From the NCBI GenBank assembly GCA_029945945.1, contig JAQSDM010000007.1, positions 62,001 through 126,000 of the forward strand: a stretch of 64,000 nucleotides of DNA, given 5' to 3'. This DNA comes from Algoriphagus sp. GTDB lineage: Bacteria; Bacteroidota; Bacteroidia; Cytophagales; Cyclobacteriaceae. The notes under the pieces are model-generated. The model made no database searches. It was not told the origin of the DNA and was given only the letters and a program-made list of their open reading frames with translations. The position numbers and the translations under genes are program-made. Shown one piece after another: positions 25,044 to 34,401 of this stretch. The first letter of the stretch is position 1, and each line of letters begins with the position of its first letter.

Positions 25044-26561
25044 ATGAAAAGATATTTCTTCCTTCCAGTCCTTTTTCTAAGTTTTCAGGCATTTGGCCAA
25101 ACTCCCGATCGTGCTAAACTAGAACAACTCACCGAGAAGCAGTGGCAGCCCGCTCTTCGCATGTTAAATGAGATCGTCAGCATCCCAAATGACGCTCACT
25201 TTCCCGACCAAATTCAAAAAAACCTGGACTGGTGCGAGCAGGTATTTGCGGCAAGAGGCTGGAACAGAGAATTATTGGAAACTGGTGGAATTCCTTTGAT
25301 GCTTGTGGAGAAAAAGCAAGCTGGAGCAACCAAAACCGCTCTTTTCTATTTTCACGTAGATGGGCAAGCTGTCGATATCAGCAAGTGGAACCAACCTGAC
25401 GCCTATGTTCCGGTACTAAAAGCTCAAAATTCCGCAGGGGAATGGGAAGCGGTACCAATGGAAAAGCTGCAAACAGAATTCAATCCGGATTGGAGAATAT
25501 ATGCACGATCAAGTTCGGACGATAAAGGCCCGATTGCAATGTTCCTTACAGCCTGTGATGCCTTGACCGAAGCTGGTTTGTCACCTGACTACAACGTAAA
25601 AGTGATCCTGGATTTTGAAGAGGAATTGGGTTCACCACTTCTTCCTCAGGCTGTTGTCAAACATAAAGCAAAACTTACAGCGGATCTCATGCTGATCATG
25701 GACGGTCCACGCCATACCAGCAATGAACCGACATTGAGCTATGGAGCAAGGGGGATTTCCGATATGGTATTGACTACTTTTGGTCCAAAACTCCCGCAGC
25801 ACAGCGGTCATTATGGCAACTATGCGCCAAACCCGGCCTTGTTGCTTTCTCAGCTTTTATCTTCCATGAAGGATGAAAACGGAAGAGTTACCATTCCTGG
25901 CTATTATGATGGAATCAGCTTTACAGATGCCGAGAAAGCCATTTTTGCAAAAGTCCCTGATAATGAGCCATCCGTTCAAAAACGATTGGGAATCTCCAGA
26001 ACAGATCAGGTGGGAACCAGCTATCAGGAAAGCATCAATTATCCCTCTTTAAATATCAGGGGCTTGTCCTCAGGATATGTGGGAAGTCAATCCACTACTA
26101 TCATTCCTGCTATTGCAATCGCTGAACTCGACATAAGATTGGTACCGGAGTCTGACCCCAATAGACTTTTTGAGTTGATCGAAAACCATATCGAAAAACA
26201 GGGTTTTCATATTGTGGAAAAAGATCCGACGGATGCCGAGCGGATGCAATATCCAAAAATCGTCAAGATGGAGAAGTCAATTTCTTATCAGGCTTTCCGT
26301 ACACCGATGAATTCTGAAGTGGGTGTTTGGCTGAGATCTGCGATGAATAGGGCATTTGGCAAAGATCCGGTTCAGATTCGGATCTCCGGAGGTTCAATTC
26401 CAATCTCTCCTTTCGTAGATGCTTTAGGCATTCCTGCTGTAACCATTCCAACGGTAAATGCAGATAACAATCAGCATAGTCCAAATGAAAACCTTCGATT
26501 GGGAAATTACAAAGAGGGAATTCTGACAGTAATGAGTGTGCTGACCCAGCCGTTGAAATAG
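25044..26561 (+). CDS. Exported M20 family metallopeptidase
   Basis: The 505-residue enzyme has a signal peptide (1-19, ending AFGQ). Zinc-ligand motifs of M20 peptidases are visible: FHVDG (His104 and its Asp two residues on), SSSDDKGP (bridging Asp159/160) and DFEEELGS (Glu192-194, including the general base). RISGGSIPISPFV and NQHSPNENLR near the end contain the last His ligand. The insert between residues 230 and 400 (PNPALLLSQLLSSM, SYQESINYPSLNIRG) is the dimerisation/lid domain. It would cleave dipeptides, acyl-amino acids or similar amides in the periplasm. Confidence 0.88.
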   Translation: MKRYFFLPVLFLSFQAFGQTPDRAKLEQLTEKQWQPALRMLNEIVSIPNDAHFPDQIQKNLDWCEQVFAARGWNRELLETGGIPLMLVEKKQAGATKTALFYFHVDGQAVDISKWNQPDAYVPVLKAQNSAGEWEAVPMEKLQTEFNPDWRIYARSSSDDKGPIAMFLTACDALTEAGLSPDYNVKVILDFEEELGSPLLPQAVVKHKAKLTADLMLIMDGPRHTSNEPTLSYGARGISDMVLTTFGPKLPQHSGHYGNYAPNPALLLSQLLSSMKDENGRVTIPGYYDGISFTDAEKAIFAKVPDNEPSVQKRLGISRTDQVGTSYQESINYPSLNIRGLSSGYVGSQSTTIIPAIAIAELDIRLVPESDPNRLFELIENHIEKQGFHIVEKDPTDAERMQYPKIVKMEKSISYQAFRTPMNSEVGVWLRSAMNRAFGKDPVQIRISGGSIPISPFVDALGIPAVTIPTVNADNNQHSPNENLRLGNYKEGILTVMSVLTQPLK

Positions 26562-26564
26562 AGT

Positions 26565-26800
26565 TTTCAGTAATCAGTGGTCAGTGTTCAGTCTCAGCAT
26601 TCAGTGGTCGGTCTAAGTATTCGGTCTCAGTATTTAATGTTTGGTGTGAATTGTGAGAAGTGCGACTGATCACTTTGACTGAAAACTGTAAGTCCGGCTG
26701 ACCACAGCTACCGATCACTGCGACTGGGACTGTTCACTGAGACTGCTTAATGCGACTGACCACTGCGACTGATAACTGGCAACCCACAACTGAAAACTAT
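26565..26800. repeat. Second palindromic CAGTGATCAGT-type repeat array
   Basis: About 26566-26640 carries CAGTAATCAGTGGTCAGTG and similar units. About 26668-26800 carries GCGACTGATCACTTTGACTG and further ACTG-flanked units in the opposite sense. The layout equals that of 15503-15660, and the array lies between convergent genes. Confidence 0.75.
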
Positions 26801-27519
26801 TTCTTAAAGCTGTAGAGGAAAGGCGCTTTGTGCGATCCTCCTGAAAAGAGCTTTTCGTGACGCTCCAAAATATCCAGGCTGAGAATTTTTCTTTGAAAAT
26901 TAGCCCTGTTAAGCTCCTCACCGAGGATGGCTTCGTAGACTTGCTGCAAATCCTTCATAGTGAAAAGCTCCGGCAATAAGTTGACGCTAAGGAGCTTTTG
27001 ATCCAGGTGGGTTCGGAGATGATTCAGCGCTTTTTGCACAATGAAATTGTGATCCAAAATCAATTCCGGCAAATGATCCACTTCATACCAGCCAATAGAA
27101 TCCGAAAGCTTATCCGGCTTTGGTTCTACTTCCTCGTAATTAATCAGGGCATAATACCCAACTGAGATAAACCTCTTAAAAAGCCACTGGTCTTTATCTT
27201 CATACCCGAAAGGCTCCATGATTTTCATCATGACTTCAGGCTTGAATCGCTCCATAGAACCAAACGTGTAAAACTGCTCCAAATACACTTCGTCCAGACC
27301 TGTCCGTTCTCTGAGTCCTCGTTGCACAGCATTGTCCAGAGAATCATTTATTCCGACAAATCCGCCCGGAAGGGCAAACCAACCCGTTTTATGGTATTCC
27401 ATCAACAGGATTTTGAGCTTTTCGCCAGAAAAACCAAAGACCACCGAATCGTATGCGATGTGTGGTAAAAAGTCAGAAGGCTCCGGATTTGGCATGTTTT
27501 CAGGTCTATTTATTAGCAA
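26797..27519 (-). CDS. Nudix-domain transcriptional regulator (NrtR/AraR-like)
   Basis: The 240-residue protein couples an N-terminal Nudix fold (FALPGGFVGIND then LRERTGLDEVY) to a C-terminal winged helix (FTMKDLQQVYEAILGEEL, NRANFQRKILSLDIL). The Nudix box is degenerate: the expected RExxEE reads RGLRER, so hydrolase activity is probably lost and the domain acts as a ligand sensor, as in NrtR and the Bacteroides arabinose regulator AraR. The ligand is unknown. It is divergent from the carboxylesterase gene with 65 bp between starts, which makes that gene a likely target. Another ATG at 27495 (MPNPEPSDF) is an equally good start. Confidence 0.88.
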   Translation of the reverse strand: MLINRPENMPNPEPSDFLPHIAYDSVVFGFSGEKLKILLMEYHKTGWFALPGGFVGINDSLDNAVQRGLRERTGLDEVYLEQFYTFGSMERFKPEVMMKIMEPFGYEDKDQWLFKRFISVGYYALINYEEVEPKPDKLSDSIGWYEVDHLPELILDHNFIVQKALNHLRTHLDQKLLSVNLLPELFTMKDLQQVYEAILGEELNRANFQRKILSLDILERHEKLFSGGSHKAPFLYSFKK

Positions 27520-27524
27520 ATAAG

Positions 27525-27555
27525 TTGTAATTTAAAGATTAAGCAATTACTATTG
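27525..27555 (+). promoter_or_regulatory. Promoter of the carboxylesterase gene
   Basis: TTGT at 27525-27528 and TACTATTG at 27548-27555 are exactly 19 bp apart, close to the Bacteroidota consensus, and lie 30 bp before the ATG. The Nudix regulator could bind here. Confidence 0.45.
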
Positions 27556-27584
27556 TCTCACTGCGAAACAATAAATCCCAACTT

Positions 27585-29225
27585 ATGAAATTTGCGATTA
27601 CAATTTTATTGATTTTTTTGACCGCTTCTGTGTCTTTGCCCCTGGAAAGTACAGCTCAGGCAAATAATACTTTCTCCGTTCAAACAAAAATCAAAAACGG
27701 AGTAATCGAAGGAAATTACGATACTAAGACCGGAATCCAGACTTATCTGGGAATACCATTTGCAAAACCACCTGTTGCAGACCTGCGATGGAAAGCTCCA
27801 CAACCAGCTGAGAACTGGACCGGAGTGAAACAAACCAAAAAATTTGGTCCCCGCGCTATGCAAGCTCCCATTTTTGGAGATATGGATTTTAAATCAGACG
27901 GAATCAGTGAAGATTGTCTTTACCTGAATGTCTGGTCGCCAGCCAAGCGTGACACGAAAAATCTTCCTGTCCTGGTCTATTTCTATGGTGGTGGATTTTC
28001 CGCAGGCGATGGTTCTGAGCCAAGATATAACGGAGAAGCAATGTCCAAAAAAGGGATCGTTGTCGTGACTGTTAATTATAGGTTGGGACTGTTTGGCTTT
28101 TTGGCACATCCTGACCTGACTGCTGAGACAGCCTACAAAGGTTCCGGAAATTATGGTCTGATGGATCAGGCCGCTTCTTTGCAATGGGTAAAAGATAACA
28201 TCGCTTCTTTCGGTGGAGATCCTTCCAAAGTGACAATCGCAGGAGAATCTGCAGGTTCGATTTCTGTCAGCTACCAGATGGCATCTCCTTTATCCAAAGG
28301 TTTGATCGCAGGAGCAATCGGTGAATCAGGTGCCGGCATCAACCCAACTTTGGCACCATCTCCTCTGGCTGAAGCTGAAAAAGTCGGAGTTGAATTTGTC
28401 ACTAAAGCAGGCTACAAATCCATCAAAGAAATGCGGGCGCTTTCTTCCCGTGAATTGTATGAGATCTTTTTGGAATCCAAGAGATTCGGTTTCCCTGTAA
28501 CTGTTGACAATCATTTCCTGCCAAAGACTTTACCCGAGATTTTCGAAGCGAAAGAACAGGCACAGGTTCCGCTTTTGGCTGGCTGGAACTCCGCTGAATC
28601 AGGAGGAAATGGATTCATGCAGGGAAAAGGTTATACCCCGGAAGCCTTCATTGCAAAAGTGAAGGAAGTCTATCCAAACGATTATGAAGAAGTATTGAAA
28701 CTCCATCCGCATGCTGATGCAAAGCAAGTGGAGCGCTCTGCGACAGATCTGGCTTCTGATCGATTCATCGCTTATAGTACCTGGAAATGGCTGGATCTGC
28801 ATGCTAAAAATTCTGATCAGCCAGTTTACAGGTATCTGTACAGCAAACTCCGTCCACCGTTGAGAGATCAGACTTTGACTACTGGTCTTGCCGGAGGAAC
28901 AATGCCTGCTACCGGACCAAAAGCACCTGAGCCAATCGGTGCTCCTCATGCCTGCGAAATAGAATATGCAATGGGGAATCTCCCCTTGGTGAATGCTTTC
29001 GCATGGACTGCGGATGACTACAAAGTCTCTCAGACGATGATGAACTACTTTGCTAACTTCATCAAAACCGGTAACCCAAATGGAGACAGCCTTCCGGAAT
29101 GGAAGAAAGTCCTTGGAACAGACGTGAATCCTTCATTCATCAATATTGATATAGAAACAATGGCAGAGACCGCAAACGATGCCAGATATATTTTCCATGA
29201 TAAAGCTTATGGAAACAGAAAGTAA
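27585..29225 (+). CDS. Exported type-B carboxylesterase
   Basis: The 546-residue protein has a signal peptide (about 1-25, ending STAQ). Type-B carboxylesterase landmarks are GIPFAKPPVADLRWKAPQ, SEDCLYLNVWSP, the oxyanion loop VYFYGGGF, and the nucleophile elbow GESAGS (Ser222). A later Glu (about 340, SAESGGNG) and the His in PHACEIEYAMGN complete the Ser-Glu-His triad. It hydrolyses carboxylic esters, possibly plant or aromatic esters, in the periplasm or outside. It is probably controlled by the divergent Nudix regulator. Length is normal. Confidence 0.92.
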   Translation: MKFAITILLIFLTASVSLPLESTAQANNTFSVQTKIKNGVIEGNYDTKTGIQTYLGIPFAKPPVADLRWKAPQPAENWTGVKQTKKFGPRAMQAPIFGDMDFKSDGISEDCLYLNVWSPAKRDTKNLPVLVYFYGGGFSAGDGSEPRYNGEAMSKKGIVVVTVNYRLGLFGFLAHPDLTAETAYKGSGNYGLMDQAASLQWVKDNIASFGGDPSKVTIAGESAGSISVSYQMASPLSKGLIAGAIGESGAGINPTLAPSPLAEAEKVGVEFVTKAGYKSIKEMRALSSRELYEIFLESKRFGFPVTVDNHFLPKTLPEIFEAKEQAQVPLLAGWNSAESGGNGFMQGKGYTPEAFIAKVKEVYPNDYEEVLKLHPHADAKQVERSATDLASDRFIAYSTWKWLDLHAKNSDQPVYRYLYSKLRPPLRDQTLTTGLAGGTMPATGPKAPEPIGAPHACEIEYAMGNLPLVNAFAWTADDYKVSQTMMNYFANFIKTGNPNGDSLPEWKKVLGTDVNPSFINIDIETMAETANDARYIFHDKAYGNRK

Positions 29226-29248
29226 AATTGCCTTGTAAACTTAACGAT

Positions 29249-29280
29249 TGAAAGGAGGCCGAAAGGCTTCCTTTCTTAAT
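29249..29280 (+). terminator. Terminator after the carboxylesterase gene
   Basis: AAAGGAGGCC and GGCTTCCTTT form a stem with loop gaaa, followed by CTTAATTTAAAA. The T-tract is weak. Confidence 0.6.
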
Positions 29281-29308
29281 TTAAAAGGGATTTGAATAAA
29301 TGATCAAC

Positions 29309-31564
29309 TCAAACCTTCCTTCCGGCTATGACCATTTTGACCGTTCCGTAGTCGTATTTTCCCTCGAAATGCTCTCGTATGGAAGCCATATCTTTGAAAT
29401 TATCGAGCTGAGAATTGATCTCAAAAATCACCGTCTGAGGCAGACAATCTTCCAACTCAATTCGGCCGAGTTCAATCCCTTTGGCCAAATGGCTTTTGAT
29501 CGTGGACTCCACCAGACTTCTTTCTTTTGCGATTTCCTCGATCGTTTTTCCGGACTTATGAAGTTCAAAAGTCACTTCATGCGTATCGCCCTTTTTTCGT
29601 TTTGGTTTAGCAGAACTTGCTTTCTTCCTTCCGGTTTTGGATTTGATATCTTTGATTTTCTCAGACGCTTTTTCTTTTGCGATTTCCAAAAACTGCAGGC
29701 GAAGTGATTTCACCTGCATCTCCAGATCATCCATTTTACCGGGAATATCTCCTTTCAAAATCGCCTGAATCAATCTCCCCACTTTGGAGATTTCGAGGTA
29801 TTTCTTCAAAATCCCTTCTTCTATCCCATCAAGGCCTTCCAGGTATTTTTTGGTTTGGGAAAACTGTTCCACCATTCCCCGGTGAACCAGGATTCTTTTC
29901 AGCGTTTTTGACAAAAGTTCGCGGTAGTATTGTCCTCCTTTTTCGAGGCGCTCCATGAGCTTATCTTCTTGCTGAGTTTGCAAAAGCTGTAGCAATTGCC
30001 TGCCAAACCGCTGTGTGTTTTCTTTTTCTTCTCCTAAAAGCTGAAAAACTTCCGGGATTGCTACCAACATCTCGGGATCTTCAAATTCCAGACTGCTTTC
30101 CTGGTTTTTTTGAAAATATTCCAGGTCCTTAAGGATTCCTGTGAAGTCAAAAGACCGATAGACCAATTGTCCCAAATACTGGTTTTGATGCTGTTGAAGC
30201 AGGTCCTCAAGTCTGGATTGCCCTTTCACTCCCTGCGAAAAATTCACCACCTGATTGTCGGAAAAGATCAAGTCCGACTGGATTCGGCTTCTCAAAATCA
30301 AGCCATCCAGACTTCTGAGTCTCGAAAGCGCCACGTAAACTTGTCCCGGTGCGAAAGCTTGTCCCACGTCAATTACTGCTCTGTCAAAAGTCAATCCCTG
30401 GCTTTTATGCACTGTCACAGCCCAGGCCAACTTGACCGGATATTGCGAAAATGTCCCGATGACTTCCTCATCCAACTCCTTGGTTTGAGGATTGATGATG
30501 TATTTTTTGTTTTCCCAAAGCTCCTTTCGTAGGTTATATTCCTGTTCAGAGCCTTCAAGTTTAACCGTGATTTCATTTTTCTTCAGTGCAATTACCGTAG
30601 CGAGTTTCCCATTGAAATACTGGGCATAGCCGGAACTGTCATTTTTGACAAACATAATCTGAGCTCCTTCCCGGAGTTCAAGTGTCTTCGGAAGCGGAAA
30701 AAGCGATTCTGGGAAATCATCCGTTACCTCTGCATCATAGTAAAAGGAGGTTTCTTCCAGTGCCTGAAGTTCCTTCTGATTCAATTCATCAGCCTTTCTG
30801 TTATGTGTCGTGATCGTGATGCAAGCGGGAAGTTCTTTTACCTCTTCTGCCGTTTTGAAATGTTTGTTCAGCAATCGAATATCATCCGCCGTAATCTGAT
30901 TGTCCCGAAGGTGATTCAGCACATCGATGAATTCCTGATCCTGCTGCCGAAAAATCTTATCCAGTTCCAGATAAACCATCCCGGAGTTTTGCAAAGCCTT
31001 GGCCTCAAAGAAATGCATACTCGGGTAAAATCGACTCAGAACCTGCCATTCCTGTTCGCGGACGATCGGAGGAAGCTGGTACAAATCGCCGATCATGAGG
31101 ACTTGAACTCCGCCAAAAGGATCGTTGAAATTGCCTTTGACACTTCTCATCCGGTAATCGATCGCATCCAAAATATCGGCGCGAAGCATACTAACCTCAT
31201 CGATCACAAGCAAATCAATGGATCGAAGCACGCTTTTCCGGAGATGATTCAGTGGGTGTTTTCGCGCCAGAGTATGCTGGGTAAAAAATCCAAATTGATC
31301 GGTGAAATTTCCTTCCGGCTCGCGAACGGGGAGAAAACTTCCCATCGGAAGCAGGAATTGAGAATGGATCGTCACTCCTTTTGCATGCAATGCTGCAATG
31401 CCGGTCGGCGCCAGGATGACGTGTCGCTTATGCGTTTGATTAACCAGGTTACGAAGAAAAGTTGTCTTGCCAGTCCCGGCTTTCCCAGTCAAAAAAATCG
31501 GAGCACCTGTATTATTTACAAACTTTGCCGCCAGCTCCAGCTTGTCGGTCGATTCAATATCCAT
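29309..31564 (-). CDS. Pif1-like superfamily 1B helicase with C-terminal helix-turn-helix
   Basis: The 751-residue protein begins with a helicase core: Walker A GKAGTGKTTF (Lys33), motif II LLVIDEVSM (about 113-121), motif III GVQVLMIGDLYQLPP and the late motif TVHKSQGLTFDRAVIDVG with VALSRLRSLDG (about 380-410). This is the Pif1/RecD-like arrangement. A long helical middle is followed by a Lys-rich linker (KSKTGRKKASSAKPKRKK) and a helix-turn-helix (TIEEIAKERSLVESTIKSHL, about 670-690). It likely unwinds DNA 5' to 3', perhaps at forks or G-rich sites. The large plus-strand open frames over it are shadows. Confidence 0.88.
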   Translation of the reverse strand: MDIESTDKLELAAKFVNNTGAPIFLTGKAGTGKTTFLRNLVNQTHKRHVILAPTGIAALHAKGVTIHSQFLLPMGSFLPVREPEGNFTDQFGFFTQHTLARKHPLNHLRKSVLRSIDLLVIDEVSMLRADILDAIDYRMRSVKGNFNDPFGGVQVLMIGDLYQLPPIVREQEWQVLSRFYPSMHFFEAKALQNSGMVYLELDKIFRQQDQEFIDVLNHLRDNQITADDIRLLNKHFKTAEEVKELPACITITTHNRKADELNQKELQALEETSFYYDAEVTDDFPESLFPLPKTLELREGAQIMFVKNDSSGYAQYFNGKLATVIALKKNEITVKLEGSEQEYNLRKELWENKKYIINPQTKELDEEVIGTFSQYPVKLAWAVTVHKSQGLTFDRAVIDVGQAFAPGQVYVALSRLRSLDGLILRSRIQSDLIFSDNQVVNFSQGVKGQSRLEDLLQQHQNQYLGQLVYRSFDFTGILKDLEYFQKNQESSLEFEDPEMLVAIPEVFQLLGEEKENTQRFGRQLLQLLQTQQEDKLMERLEKGGQYYRELLSKTLKRILVHRGMVEQFSQTKKYLEGLDGIEEGILKKYLEISKVGRLIQAILKGDIPGKMDDLEMQVKSLRLQFLEIAKEKASEKIKDIKSKTGRKKASSAKPKRKKGDTHEVTFELHKSGKTIEEIAKERSLVESTIKSHLAKGIELGRIELEDCLPQTVIFEINSQLDNFKDMASIREHFEGKYDYGTVKMVIAGRKV

Positions 31565-31681
31565 TCAACTAAATTAATCTGCAATTTTAGATTTCGGAAC
31601 TTAGGTCTCTATTTATTTACCGGCGTATGATAGCTCAGTCAAAAATATCAAATTTGAATTCTGAATCCTGAAATTACGAAT

Positions 31682-32305
31682 ATGTACATCCATCCGCTCA
31701 ATAAATGGGAAGACGAACCCGAAATCGTTGATTTTATCCGAAAGAATGCTTTTGCAATGTTGATTTCGCAAGTGGATGGGAAGCCTTGGGCAACTCATTT
31801 GCCATTTGTGTTAGGAAAAAATAACTCAGGCGAACCAGTCTTGAGCGGTCACCTAGCCAAAGCGAATCAGCAATGGAAGTCGTTTTCTGAAAATGAAGAT
31901 GTCCTGGTGATTTTTCAGGGACCGCATGCCTACATTTCTTCATCCTGGTACAATCATGAGAATGTCCCAACTTGGAACTATCTGTCTGTTCATGTCTCCG
32001 GTAAAATCCGCATGATCGAAGGGGAAGAACTGATAGACCATCTCAAGAGCCTGACCGATATTTATGAAGAAGGTCGCCCCAACCGCGTACGTGTGGAAAC
32101 GATGAATGAAACCTATGTAGCCGGACAATTGAGAGCTTTGGTAGGATTTGAAATCAAAATCGAAGAAGTGAAAGCCGCTGCGAAACTCTCCCAAAACCGC
32201 GATGATGTGAACTACCATCACATCGTCGAAAAGCTGGAAGAAAGCGAATTTACTCTCGACAAAGAATTGGCCTCAGAGATGAAAAAACGAAGACCGAAAA
32301 TTTGA
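31682..32305 (+). CDS. PaiB-like FMN-binding protein
   Basis: The 207-residue protein matches PaiB over its full length. It opens with MYIHPLNKWEDEP and continues AFAMLISQVDGKPWATHLPF, GHLAKANQQWKSF, VLVIFQGPHAYISSSWY and NVPTWNYLSVHVSGK, the split-barrel flavin-binding fold. ALVGFEIKIEEVKAAAKLSQ is the family's C-terminal signature. Bacillus PaiB was described as a negative regulator of sporulation and protease genes; others are treated as FMN-binding oxidoreductase-like proteins. No PaiA partner is adjacent. It is cytoplasmic. Confidence 0.93.
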   Translation: MYIHPLNKWEDEPEIVDFIRKNAFAMLISQVDGKPWATHLPFVLGKNNSGEPVLSGHLAKANQQWKSFSENEDVLVIFQGPHAYISSSWYNHENVPTWNYLSVHVSGKIRMIEGEELIDHLKSLTDIYEEGRPNRVRVETMNETYVAGQLRALVGFEIKIEEVKAAAKLSQNRDDVNYHHIVEKLEESEFTLDKELASEMKKRRPKI

Positions 32306-32336
32306 TAAAAAAAAAGAGCCTCAATTGAGGCTCTTC
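32306..32336 (-). terminator. Terminator of the subtilase gene
   Basis: AGAGCCTCAATTGAGGCTCT is a perfect palindromic stem. On the minus strand it is followed by nine T. It lies between the convergent paiB-like and subtilase genes. Confidence 0.88.
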
Positions 32337-32358
32337 TAACATTTAAGAAAATCTAAAA

Positions 32359-33762
32359 TCAGAATCCTGCAACGTTCAATCGTCCGTTTGAAGATACTTT
32401 TCCAGACAAAGAGGCAGTTGGGAGAGATTGTGTTAAAATCGCAGCTTTGATCTGAGCTGCAGTTGCACCAGGGTTCAGAGAAGCATAAAGTGCAGCTGCT
32501 CCTGATACGTGTGGGGTTGCCATTGACGTACCGTTGTAGCTTGCATAGCCTGATCCAACACCAGCATTTTTACCTTTTCCAACTGCGGTCGGAACTGTTG
32601 ACCAAATAGCCGAACCCGGAGCTCCGATATCTACTGTTGTAGCACCGTACTGGGAAAAGCTTGACAATCCGCCTGTGCTTGTGATAGAAGCAACTGCAAT
32701 AATATTTGCACTCGTATATCCGGAAGGATAGCTTGCTGTTGCATCATTATTTGTTCCGCTATTTCCAGCTGCAGCAATGAAGAGGATTCCAGCTGTATTT
32801 GCCCGGTCAATTGCATCTTTCAACCCCTGAGAGAAACCTCCGCCTCCCCATGAATTATTTGTCGCAACAATATTAACTCCATTATTTTTCAAGTCGGTGA
32901 AGTAATCAACCGCCTTAATTGCATTAGCTGTGGTACCCCCTCTGCTTCCAAGAAACTTGGCGCTTAGTAATTTCACATTCCAAACCACACCTGCAACACC
33001 TATTCCATTTCCTCCCTTTCCGCCAATTGTTCCGGCAACGTGAGTACCGTGATCGTCTCCAGTTCCATCAAATACAGAACTGTTATTTCCGTCAAAATCC
33101 CATCCGTAAACATCATCCACAAGACCATTGCCATCGTTATCCACTCCGTCTCCGGGATTTTCTCCCGGATTAGTTCCTGCATTCGCAGCGATATCTTCGT
33201 GGGTGTACATGTATCCTTCATCGATGATTCCGATGTAGACTGTGTTGCTACCAGTTTTACCAGCAGCCCAAGCTGCTGCTGCACCAGTTCCAAACTGATT
33301 AGCTGGAGAAGAGCCTGAACCATACATTCCCCAAAGTGAACCATTGGTGAAGTAAGGGTCATTTGAAGTAGCATAATGCTGATAAATCCAGTTTGGCTCA
33401 GCATATTCCACTTCAGGCATTCCTCTCAATCTCTCGATAGCTGCCATCGTACCCATGCCTGATTTCACTAAAACAAGCTCTCCTGAATCGCCTCCCTTGC
33501 GGGCATTTGCTACTTCCATTGCTTCAGTTTTAATCTCCTCTACTACCTGTGCATTGATCATAGCAAGGATATCCGCAGATAATCTTGCACCTTTTTCTCC
33601 ACCAGTTTTGAATTTGATCAGGAGTTCGCCGGCGACAAAATTGTCACCCATCATTCGCTCGGTAGAATCCTGAATCGCCACATTGTCCTCGATCACATCC
33701 GTACAGGATACCGCAAGACCCATCATGGCTCCGAGCGATAAAAGTGAATGAATTCTTTTCAT
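32359..33762 (-). CDS. S8 (subtilisin-like) serine peptidase lipoprotein
   Basis: The 467-residue protein has a lipoprotein signal (LAVSC, Cys20). A prodomain with GELLIKFKTGGEKGARLSAD follows, of the fervidolysin/Inhibitor-I9-like kind. The catalytic triad is Asp181 (IGIIDEGY), His238 (DDHGTHVAGT) and Ser413 (NGTSMATPH), with oxyanion Asn in AAGNSG. The sequence NPGDGVDNDGNGLVDDVYGW is a Ca-binding-like insert typical of secreted Bacteroidota subtilases. No type IX secretion C-terminal domain follows the catalytic region, so it probably remains membrane-tethered. It degrades proteins outside the cytoplasm. Confidence 0.92.
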   Translation of the reverse strand: MKRIHSLLSLGAMMGLAVSCTDVIEDNVAIQDSTERMMGDNFVAGELLIKFKTGGEKGARLSADILAMINAQVVEEIKTEAMEVANARKGGDSGELVLVKSGMGTMAAIERLRGMPEVEYAEPNWIYQHYATSNDPYFTNGSLWGMYGSGSSPANQFGTGAAAAWAAGKTGSNTVYIGIIDEGYMYTHEDIAANAGTNPGENPGDGVDNDGNGLVDDVYGWDFDGNNSSVFDGTGDDHGTHVAGTIGGKGGNGIGVAGVVWNVKLLSAKFLGSRGGTTANAIKAVDYFTDLKNNGVNIVATNNSWGGGGFSQGLKDAIDRANTAGILFIAAAGNSGTNNDATASYPSGYTSANIIAVASITSTGGLSSFSQYGATTVDIGAPGSAIWSTVPTAVGKGKNAGVGSGYASYNGTSMATPHVSGAAALYASLNPGATAAQIKAAILTQSLPTASLSGKVSSNGRLNVAGF

Positions 33763-34037
33763 AAGTTTTATTTCGTTTATGGTTTAGAAACAAAAAATAG
33801 AACTTTTTCAGAATATTATATTCATTTCCACCGCTCTTTTAAAATATTTTTTTTCGAACTAACCAAACTGGAGAATTTAAATAAAAAAGAGCTGTTTAAA
33901 AGATTGAAAATTAAATCATTAAGATGTTTTTCGTACGAATTTATCTTTGGCTAAATCTTATTCAAAAAGTAGAGCCGACTTTCAGTTCTTTTGACCGTTT
34001 GTGGTTAACTTAGAGTAAATCAAAATCCATTTTTATT

Positions 34038-34319
34038 ATGAACAAGGCAGAATTAAAACACAAAGCAAAAACGACCATAGATGAGGCTTATTCCAAAATC
34101 TCTGAATTGGAAGGAAAAAGGGACCAGATCACAGGTGACCTTATTTCAGAATTTGATGAAAAAATCAATCTACTCAAGGCAAAAGGTGAAGAGCTGAAAA
34201 TGAAAATCAGTTCTTATGAAGATGAGGGAGAAGACAAATGGGATGAAGTAAAGGATATTCTTGCCGACTCAATGGAATCATTCAAAGAAGGTTTTGCCAA
34301 GCTTGGAAAACTTTTTTGA
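34038..34319 (+). CDS. Small coiled-coil stress protein (sll1863-like)
   Basis: The 93-residue protein is almost wholly alpha-helical with heptad spacing: AELKHKAKTTIDEAYSKISE, KINLLKAKGEELKMKISS and DSMESFKEGFAKLGKLF. It is rich in Lys and Glu and lacks Cys, His and Pro. It resembles the sll1863 stress-response family found near general stress genes, although this rests on composition and length rather than a motif. No signal peptide is present. A strong terminator follows and the gene is monocistronic. Confidence 0.62.
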   Translation: MNKAELKHKAKTTIDEAYSKISELEGKRDQITGDLISEFDEKINLLKAKGEELKMKISSYEDEGEDKWDEVKDILADSMESFKEGFAKLGKLF

Positions 34320-34328
34320 AAGAAAAGA

Positions 34329-34359
34329 AAAAGGCCGATAACTCGGCCTTTTTCTTTTT
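34329..34359. terminator. Bidirectional terminator
   Basis: AAGGCCG-ataact-CGGCCTT is flanked by A-rich sequence on the left and TTTCTTTTTG on the right, so it can end both the coiled-coil gene and the convergent membrane-protein gene. Confidence 0.85.
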
Positions 34360-34401
34360 GCTTTTTTCAATTAGAAACCATTTGAATTACAGATCTTTTA
34401 C

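Noticed and set aside
30803..31630. 275-codon plus-strand open frame
   Set aside because: It overlaps the Pif1-like helicase gene in the opposite strand and has no recognisable motif.
32359..33762. Type IX secreted subtilase
   Set aside because: No C-terminal sorting domain follows the catalytic domain; the N-terminal lipobox indicates a lipoprotein.
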